NCBI RefSeq assembly: GCF_030272615.1
Contig: NC_081412.1
Span: forward strand, 689,508,083-689,572,082
Direction: 5' to 3'
DNA: 64,000 nucleotides
DNA from: Cryptomeria japonica
Taxonomy: Eukaryota > Streptophyta > Pinopsida > Cupressales > Cupressaceae
A model generated the notes under the pieces. It saw nothing but the letters and a program-made list of their open reading frames with translations. It made no database searches and had not been told where the DNA came from. The translations under genes were made by a program, and so were the position numbers. Positions 55,670-64,000 of this stretch are shown here, piece by piece (positions within the stretch are counted from its first letter, which is position 1; each line of letters starts with the position of its first letter).

Positions 55670-57750
55670 TGTAATGTCCCCATTTTTAGCACTACACTTT
55701 CCAATGACTGTTAGCCTATCCTTGGATGCCTGTACGCCAGTCAAATGCAAAATTAGGGTTTCTAGTTTTAGTGGAATTCTGCATGAGCTTTTTAGGGTTT
55801 ATCAGGAGGGAATTCTTCAGTTTTGCTTATGGTTTCCTTCTGGGTTTTCCATGAACTCCAAGGTGGCATAACATGCATTTGATTCTTTGGTGAAGTCAAA
55901 ACTTACTATTTTTAGTAAGTTAGGGTTTGGCTGTTTAAATGATGTAGTTCTACAAAGCTTTCCAAGCTCTTTCTCTAGTGCGAAGATCTTGTTTTTCAGA
56001 GCATTATTTCTTGACTTACTATTTTTAGTAAGTGGTTGTGTTGAGCAATTCTATTTTTAGCTATTTGGACAGGGTTCTGATCCTGTAGCAACTCAGTGGT
56101 CTTCATTGCTCAGCTTCATCCTGGATTTTGTTGATAATTAGTATTGGAGTCACAAGTGATTTAATTAAATATTATTTCCTTATCCTAAGGTTTAATATTT
56201 AAATATTTTATTACCGATTAATGATATATTGGGCAACTTAGGAAAAGACATATTTATATCTAATATCAATGTTATATTTTCCTAAGTTAAGCATTGAAAT
56301 TTGAAGACTGTATTAAGTTATTGTTGAAGACTTAGGCAAGTTTGAACTTGTTTAATTATTGGTAAAAATGCAACTTGGGCGCCCATCTTGGGAAATGAAA
56401 TGAAATGTCATTTGGATGCCATGTGATAGTGAAATGAAATGCAAATTGGAGAGGTGAATTTGGGAGCATTTACTTTTGAATTTCAGAGGGAAAAAACTGT
56501 AAATATAGGTGCTTGGCCTCCCATTTGGATATCTTATGAAATTGCATTGTTATGCTGCCGGTTTGGCGATTGAAACTCTGAGCTTCGAAGTGTGGCTTCC
56601 TATCTAGGTCTCAATTTCATACTTGGAAGATAGTACCTAGCTGTGTTCCTATAATTCCAATGTTGTCCGTGAGTGTTCTGCAAATTGTGGAGAGTTTTGT
56701 GTGGATTTGGGAGGGTTTCCTTGTTGCTGGATGTGGAGTTGCTGAAACCATATTTTGCTCATACCTCTTGACCAAGTGATTGCATCATTCTAGGTATTGG
56801 CTCTTTGGAAGTGTATTGGGAAGACAATCATTCTCCTATCTTGGCATGGATTTTGGTGGTCATCACAATTTTTGGTTGCAAATCGAAATTTGATGCTGTA
56901 GCGCCATTTTTAGACTTACCTTGGGATGTGTGCAATACATTCAGGGCTTCAAAGTTGTGAGTTTGAGGTATTGGATTGGTTGCCTATGTTATATTAGTCA
57001 TTTGCATTTTATTTGGTTTGATTTTGGTTAGTTTTGAGAAAGTTATGAGTGTTTTGGTGTTTCTGATAGTGGCTGGATAGTGTGTTTTCTAGCTTGCAGA
57101 ATTAAAACAACAGTAGTGTTCAAGTGTGGTGTGATTTTGATAGTAGACTATTTGAGATCAGAATTAAGCTTCTTATCTTATCTCATATCTTTATTTTGTA
57201 AGATTGTTTCAGTAGTACTGATCAATCATTCTTGTTGTTCTTATTTGTAATTCCCATTGCATAAGTGGAAGAGGCTGGCTTAGCTGCCTTCTTGCTTTGT
57301 AATTCAGTTTATGTACTCAGTCCTCCCACTAAATAAGTGGTCGAGTGATAAGTTTTATGCAATTGTCCTTCAGCTGAAATATGTGGTATAATGATAGCTT
57401 AATGTATTGTCCTCCTGCTAAAATATGTGGTAGAGTGATTGAGTTTCAGTTTCTTATTATTTCCCTTGGCTGGTTTACCGCCAAGAGTTCAGTTTTTATC
57501 CTGATGGATAAGCAGAAGGGGTTGGCTTGCCACCTGTGCATTGTAATTTCAGTATTGATTTATGGTGCTAACGATCCCCGGAAGTGGAACACCGTATGCT
57601 CTCACCCTCCCAAATTGGGCTCTCGGTGAACAAAAGGTGGAAGGGTTCCCTTTCAATAGTTTGGATTATTTCTCTAACCTTAAGGAGTTATGGTGTTTTC
57701 TTGTAACTCTTATTGCTAAAAACAAAAAAAAAATTAAGGGGAATATTACA
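55670..57750 (+). repeat. Family E right LTR
   Basis: 2081 bp uninterrupted, from TGTAATGTCCCC to ATATTACA. GGGAAGGGCGGAT lies just before it as purine tract. It carries the ACTTACTATTTTTAGTAAGT hairpin at 55901-55920 and 56014-56033. Confidence 0.93.
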
Positions 57751-58178
57751 AGAGATTACCTTCAATCAGACTTGCAACAAATCCCTCTACTTGGCAAAAT
57801 TTATAAGTTGAGCAAGAAGTTAATGTTATCTTTGAGTGCTCAAATTTCACTTAGGTCTGATCAATTCTTTCTTCCTTATCCAATCCTTAGAGTGCTCTAC
57901 TTGTTTGAGAGTTAATCAAAATACTTATCTCATGACTTAGCCTATGGGTTGCATTGTGAATCATCTCTCATGAAGATCATGACTCTCATCTAACACTTAA
58001 GCTCTAAAGCTGAAAAGGACCTCAAACTATCCCCAAGGAAGATCAGATTGATGCTAGGCTGCCTAAGACTCCTAAGACTCCTTCACCTTGGACTAGCAAA
58101 ATCAAACCATCTAATAAGCAAAGGTTAAAACTAAGAAACTATTGCCAAGCTAGATGACTAAGCTAAAACAACTATGCT
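57751..58178. other. Unassigned spacer
   Basis: Sequence between the family E right LTR and the next LTR start. No frame or repeat recognised. Confidence 0.4.
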
Positions 58179-59566
58179 TGTAATGTCCCCATTTTCATGA
58201 GGATCAGTTCACAGAGGGGGTTGGCCTATTACTTGACCTTTGTAGGCCAAGGAGTTGATAAGAGGTTTGCTTGGGCAGTTGCTTGTGGCTTCACATTTTA
58301 TTTCTATATGATTTTTTGGTGAGATAATGTGTTCTCACGTATGGTGTCACGTATGTTGACAATTGCACTTTATATTATAATGATATTTTAATTATCTAAA
58401 GTGAAATTAAATAATAAAGTCACTTAAATAATAATATTTTTTAAGGGAAACTTCTAGAAAGTTCAATTAAATATTATTTTATTTCTTCTAGAAGGAGGCC
58501 AACGTCTTGAAGGAAAAGAATAAATAGAGGGGGCAATCTCATTGTTGGGCATCCAATTGTTGAATATTGCTTTGTTATGATCATTTGTAGAGCCAAGGGC
58601 TTCTATAGATCTCTATTAGTCTTTGGGAACAATACCTCCCATTGATTCGCATAACTGAGGTGGTGAAAGATTCCTCCGAAGGGTAGCAGTTGAGAGGAAG
58701 ACATTTCAGTCTTTCTAATTGAGCTTCATTGGTGGCCATAGGCCAAATTTTCTGAGGTCATCTTGCATAGTAGATTGGAGATCATTGGTAGAATTAGATT
58801 GCATTGGAGGCATATTGGAGGTGTTGGAGGACTGATTTTATTATTTTCTGAAGTCTGATGTAAAGTTACAGTCATATTGGATAGCCATTGAAAACCATGA
58901 TTTCACTCATGGAGGGTTCATACTACATTGATTCCACTTGTTAGTTGGAGCACCCTCTTCCTTGGGTCATAGTAATGGAGTTTAGTGCTTTAAGGGAGAC
59001 AAAGGGGCTGCCATTTATTTATTATTGACATTCATATCAGAACAGGGGCGATTTTGGAAAATTGGTCTATTTGGCAAGAGGAGAGCATAAAGTGTATTGA
59101 TATTGCTTGCTTCTTCATCCTCCTAGGTGCTTCATCTAGGTTCACTTTGCATTGTTTGCATTCAAATTTCAGTCATGTATGCATGAATTTATGGCCTGCC
59201 ATTAGTACTCGGAATTTTTTGAAATAGTATTCCATTGTAAGCCAAGAGTCTAGGTCATTGCTTAAGTACTTTGTAATCAGTCAATTGCTTTTCAATAATA
59301 AAGAAGAATAAGGTAGCTTTCAGCTCATATGTTGTTACTCCAATTAATTAGTTGCATGCCAAATGTTTGTAAAAATGTCTCTTGGCTGTAGGCACATATT
59401 CTCATTTGAAAATCCATCTATATGCAGTTGAAATATCAAAGAGTCATTAATGCATTGAGTTTATGATTTAGATATAAAAGAAATCTATTGCAAATGCATT
59501 TCTTGTGTATCTGTGTCAATAACACACAAGGTTATTGGTCTGAAACTCAGACCAACAAGCGTAATG
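58179..59566 (+). repeat. LTR start, third TGTAATGTCCCC family
   Basis: Begins TGTAATGTCCCCATTTTCAT. The interior differs from family E but its later part resembles 36990-37260. It is interrupted by element C at 59567, so the LTR end lies outside the window. Confidence 0.6.
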
Positions 59567-60235
59567 TGTTGGAATCCAAGAACATTGAGAGGGGGGGCAG
59601 GGGGGTGAATCAGTATTCTACCAGTGAGATCAATTTTAACCTTATTAACAAAGTAATTCAGTAACTGGTAACCATAAAAGAATATAATAGTAAGTAGAAA
59701 TGATACCACCACAAAAACATACAACATAACACAGAGATTTATACGTTTGACCCACAATATCTATCCACTAGCCAAATGAATAAATATTACAATAGGGGCC
59801 TACACATGCAAGAAGGTCAATAGACTAGAGCTCACTGTTCATCACAAAAGGAGCCTCACTGACTACAAACACCAAATACTGGTTTATGAACAACATTCTG
59901 AACTCAAAGAATGCATCTGCTATGTTGGATGAGTTCCGGTTCAAGCACTGTCTGTACCAGTTTTCACTATGTCCTCCTTTACCGGTAACTTACTTCGCAT
60001 CCCAAACCTCTAAACCAATAACCAAGACCGACTACAGAATATTATATTCGCATTCAGTCGATCAACATTGCTCGCACAATATCACACCACTATATATTCC
60101 TTCTCTCTGTATGTATATCCAAAATAACCTAACCGGATTGATCGCTAAACTGTTGTCCTAGTTTCTCCCAAAACCGACCCTGCTCTCCCTGAGCTATACA
60201 TTACTTCTTATGTCCCTTAACTTTTTTTCACAACA
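59567..60235 (-). repeat. Element C 3' LTR
   Basis: 669 bp. On the minus strand it starts TGTTGTGAAAAAAAGTTAAG and ends CCAACA. A TATATA box (minus) lies near 60094. Confidence 0.85.
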
Positions 60236-60533
60236 ACCACTCCCCTTTGACATCAATGACAAAGGCTGAATGAAAGAATGAAATCAAAAAGTGTTTACTA
60301 GATCTAGATGTACTTGAATATATCTGGGTAAGCACCCTTCAAAAATCCTAAGTATCCCAACCGGTTTTCAATGTTCCCAAAATAGATACAAGCCCATTAA
60401 GAATGTATGCATGGAGTTCTTCTTTAGTTAGGTCTCCCGGTGTGGGTTTATTCATCAATTCTAAACTTTCTTGCTTATGAATTAACAAAGTGTTCAACCA
60501 AGGACTTACCAATCCTCTCAATTCCCTATCTTG

Positions 60534-63500
60534 CTAGATTAACCTATCCATATCTTTCTCCAAGGCTGATATCTCTGATTCTGTAACCAAAATTTGACCA
60601 TCAATAGCGTTGGTCAATAACTGAGTACCATCAAAATTGCTAGCTAGATGTTCCAACAGGGCCTTTGCCACTTTTATTTTTACCTCCAGGTCAGTTGTAA
60701 GTTTGTTGGTGTTAGTACAGGACCTATATATACAACTGCACTGATTAAGAGCCTCATCAATCTTTGTTAGTTGCTTTGTCATCTTGACCTTGTCTGATAT
60801 GATCATATTGTCATAGGTGACCTTCCTAGTTGCATTGTGTCTCTCTATTAACTACCGGTTTGATATTTGTTGAGGAGTTTGAAACTTTTTTGCAATGTGT
60901 TTAGTCAAACTCTTAAGCTTACTAGAGGGGCTACCTACCGGACTAGTGTATCCTGAAACTAGCTATTGCAGAACTGGAATGGCCTGCTGAATGGCTTTCT
61001 TGTCTTCTATTCCTTCCTTCCTTAACTTTTGAGCTACAACATACATCAATTCAAAATTGCTCAGTTGCTCAATATTCCTCAATCCAAAATCAACTTGACC
61101 AGATGAGTCAAGTGCCAACAATGAATTACTAGACTCTCCAACTTGTCGACTGGCACCGGTGGCTTCGCCACTTGGTGCAATAACCTACTCAACCTTAATG
61201 TCTTTTGTATTCTGCATGTACATTTGTTGCTGAAGGTTCAATATCCTCAAACTGTTTATTTTCTGTATCTACATCATTAAACTCTACATCCGGAATGTTC
61301 TGTTCCGGTGTATCCTGCTTACCATGCACAACTTCAGTGCTATCTATTGATTTCTCTATATTATGTACATGTGATACTGTCGGAGGAATATCCTCTATTA
61401 GTTTCTATTCCAAAACCGGTGAATCCAAACCTAATATACCTTTCCCTTTACCATCAACTGAGATATCTTGAATACCAGACTTAGGAGAGAGTACCGGTGG
61501 AGTAAAGAAATCATGTTTATCTACAAAGAAGTTTACCCATGCCTCGTGAGTCTCCTTAACTATTTCATTTACTTTACCTACCATTAGACTCACATGTCGG
61601 TGTCTGCTCTAGAAAATTGTTTTATTTGCATATTCCAGACACTACTGCAACTCCTCATCAATTATTGCACCACAAACAGTCAATAACTCCTACATCTTTA
61701 TATTTTAATCCTCTTCAATTGCAGACAATCTCCTAGCATCTAGCTTAGTGTACAAATCTCCCAGTATTTGTGTTTCAATCACAAGTAATGCCTTCTTATA
61801 TATATCTAAGTATAACAAAGTTGCTTCCTCAATCTCCATTTGTTCCTTATCATCCATATGTACATAGTAATGCTGGATATTACTCAAAATTCCATCTTTA
61901 GTTATTTGATCTATCAATTCAGCAACTGAGAGGAGGAATGACTTCAATACTCTTATCGGACTTGAGAGCCATATCTATATCTAGTTTTTTCTTCTTGCTG
62001 GGGGTAGGAGTAGACTCTTTAACCAGTTTCCTCTTCTTTGTGGGTTTCCTCTCCTTCAAAATTTTCTTTGGGACTATCGGAGGAGTGACCTTTACTTTCT
62101 ATTTCTTTCCTTCCTCATGCTTCTTCCTCTATATCTTGATGTATGTCTTGGGAATCTTTGAGGGCACAACATCAGTATCAGAACTAGATTCAACAGGGGT
62201 AATATAAGTTTCTGCTTTCTTCCTCTTCAATACACCCTTGTCAGCTATTGCTACCGGTGGAGTCTGAACTGTTGCTGAAGATGACCCTTCTGCTAATCCA
62301 ATGATCTGTTTGATTTCAGAGGACATCTTCTCCATAGCTTCCCCAACCTTCTTGATTTTTCCTTCCCTCTTCTTCTTGCTAAAACCTATTTGAACTTCAG
62401 ATTCCTTTTGCTTTGTTGTCCCAAAGGTTTTCTCAACTTCATCAACCGGGGCATCAATAAGAGTCTTGGCATATAAGTCCAAGATCTCAGCATGAACCTC
62501 ATAGCCCATCTTAGTGATCCAGATATTTCATGATTGCACTGCCTCCATCAATGTTTCATCTTTCTTAACCATAAAGTAGATTTCTGTAGAGTACTTATCA
62601 ACAATATGCTTAGGCACTCTCTCTCTCTTCTTAATTGTCTTTTGAAAAGATTTGAAATAACCCCATAAAATGGAGTCCCTTTCCTTGTCCTATCCCAAAC
62701 CTCTTATAGCATCTTTTATTTGTTTCCCCACCAGAATATCAAATGCCCATTGTGTTTTATTGGATCCCGGTAACTCATTCAGAAAGAAAAGCATCAAGCA
62801 AACAACAAGGTTGCCATACCGGAAAACACCTTTCTTCTTACCCTTAATCTTCCCTAGGTTTAAAATTAGCTCTTCACACATCCATTGATAGAGATCATAC
62901 CTATCATTTTCTTTGACCATTTGATGAGCACATTAAATGCATGAACTGGAAACATAGCTCAATCGGTTTGATTGGGTTACCTTGTAACCGATGATCAAAT
63001 TGAACAACTTTGTCTCTGATAGTGCTTATCCTCATTGACCGGTTGTCAAAAGTTGCACCAGTTAACTTCTCCACCTCATTGTTAGATATTTTCTTCTTTC
63101 TAGGAGTCTGACAAGTCTAGGGAAAACTGGTGATTGCACGAATGGCCTCCTTGGTGATTTTGTAAGGTCGGTCTAGCCATATGAATTCCCTCTGGATACA
63201 GCTCAGCACATACCGAATCATTTCATCTTCAAATTCTGGCATCTCCAAAATGTTTGTGAAACCCCAATCCATCAGAATTTGGAATTCTAGTTTCATTGAT
63301 CCCTTCCTGTTCAGCAGATTTGTCATGTACATCGTTTTGATTTTAGCAGAACCTAAATCCTCCAGAGTGCAGTGGATATATGCATGAACATCTTCAATGT
63401 ACAGAACTCCGTCTGGAACCCTAGAAAACACGTCGATTGAATCATCGACCTTCGCAATCTGAGAGAATTGCTTGAAAATTGAGTGTGGACAATCCTTGAT

Positions 63501-63557
63501 GTCAACAATGACAGGGGTATCCAAACCTACCAGAGCGGGAGTTGATCCAGAAGCCAT
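60534..63557 (-). pseudogene. Element C large frame, homologue of element B ORF2
   Basis: ATG at 63557 (MASGSTPALVGLDTPVIVDI). Segments pair in order with element B: 63117-63557 (FTNILEMPEFEDEMIRYVLS, with FIWLDRPYKITK), 62690-62920 (FRYGNLVVCLMLFF), 62129-62509 (MGYEVHAEILDLYAKTLIDA), 61705-61947 (EEATLLYLDIYKKALLVI), 61405-61593 (SLMVGKVNEIVKE, DGKGKGILG) and 60534-60806 (coiled coil). Identity is moderate, yet order and spacing hold. Many stops and shifts separate the segments. No known domain was recognised. Confidence 0.75.
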
Positions 63558-64000
63558 TGCAAACAAAAGATAGCTCGAAAACTAATAAAATACCTCACAA
63601 CCTTCGCCGGTGAAAGCTCTTGAGAATCTGCTCTAAATGCACTGAAATTCACTTGAAAATGCTCTTGATCACCTTGAATCACCTTAAATTCACTCTGAAT
63701 GCTGTGTGATCAAAATGAACTAGCATTCCCTCTTATTCTGCGAAAACCCTGATTTCACATTGACATAAATGCATGTCGTCTTATCATATAGGATTCAAAA
63801 TCCATAAGCTCAGTACCGAAAAACCTTCAGACTGACTTCTCCAAGATCTGAAACAAGCTTTTAGACCGCTACCAGGGGTAATGCAAGATATATCATTAAT
63901 TTTCCTCCCCCTAAGGCTAATGCCTTAGGTATCAGATGAGTTTCCTATCGGTGTAGGAGCATTCTGGTCTGCCAGTTGAGTTTATTGGTCTCTGCCGGTT
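63558..64000 (-). other. Element C region upstream of ORF2
   Basis: Noncoding at this resolution; it corresponds in position to the ORF2-gag spacer of element B and has the same CCGGT-type words. Confidence 0.5.

Larger units (their letters stand above)
38365..57750 (+). mobile_element. Family E: non-autonomous LTR element, tandem arrangement
   Basis: Order: partial internal region (38365-39223), left LTR (39224-52164, split by elements D and B), iMet primer site (52166-52177), internal region (52178-55669), right LTR (55670-57750). The partial internal region is homologous to the last about 860 bp before the right LTR, including the purine tract. So a second copy lay upstream and shares the left LTR, as expected from unequal recombination between LTRs. 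No RT, integrase or protease is present. LTRs are several percent diverged by eye. Confidence 0.85.
59567..64000 (-). mobile_element. Element C: distant relative of element B, 5' end outside window
   Basis: The 3' LTR is 59567-60235 with purine tract (minus AAAGGGGAGTGGT) just beyond 60235. A large frame follows with the same domain order as ORF2 of element B. The 5' LTR, primer site and gag lie right of the window. The LTR is only 669 bp and shows little resemblance to that of B except the GAGAGGGGGGG-TGAATCAGTA block. Confidence 0.85.

Overview
The window is plant nuclear DNA made almost entirely of nested transposable elements. No intact host gene was found. The evidence for a large, repeat-rich plant genome is: a Tat/Ogre-like Ty3/gypsy element, a plant L1 LINE (DUF4283 ORF1, endonuclease/RT/zf-RVT/RNase H ORF2), a spliced hAT transposase gene, several Ty1/copia-type elements with iMet primer sites, and many nonsense codons that look like C-to-T decay. 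A gymnosperm fits the style, but no species marker is visible.

Layout. (1) 1-12177, minus: GYP1, a Ty3/gypsy element with 5' LTR 10736-12177, an unusually long tRNA-complementary primer site, a 2.75 kb leader, and a decayed gag-protease-RT-RNase H-integrase frame (7941-690). Its 3' LTR lies left of the window. (2) 12178-23520, minus: a hAT transposase pseudogene with recognisable GT-AG introns. It is split by (3) 15247-23054, plus: GYP2, a structurally complete non-autonomous gypsy element with two 1230-bp LTRs, target duplication CAAAG, a gag-protease-like frame and no RT or integrase. (4) 23521-24417: flank with a weak RCC1-like exon remnant. (5) 24423-29181: a 4.76 kb LTR-like unit (probable solo LTR) with target duplication CCATC, set into the 3' flank of (6) 29187-about 36190, minus: a decayed L1 LINE. 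(7) About 36190-38365: two LTR fragments. (8) 38365-57750, plus: family E, a non-autonomous LTR element arranged as partial internal region-LTR-internal region-LTR. Its left LTR is split by two minus-strand elements, D (39611-43811, copia-like) and B (about 44031-50683, copia-like, non-autonomous). (9) 58179-59566: start of another LTR, interrupted by (10) element C (59567 to the window end), a distant relative of B.

How the parts relate. GYP1 is the only element here with a full pol; GYP2 shares its gag organisation and primer tRNA and could once have used such a partner. Elements B, C, D, E and GYP2 lack RT/integrase. GYP2, B/C and E each carry a long frame of roughly 1000-1150 codons. The frame in B and C is colinear over about 1000 codons and matches no family I recognise; it is the best candidate for something undescribed. 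The most unusual single signal is the GYP1 primer site: it matches about 40 nt of a tRNA 3' half including CCA and stops at the anticodon loop, as if RT copied its primer far past the normal 18 nt. Every coding region is broken by stops or frameshifts, so the window is a record of past mobility.
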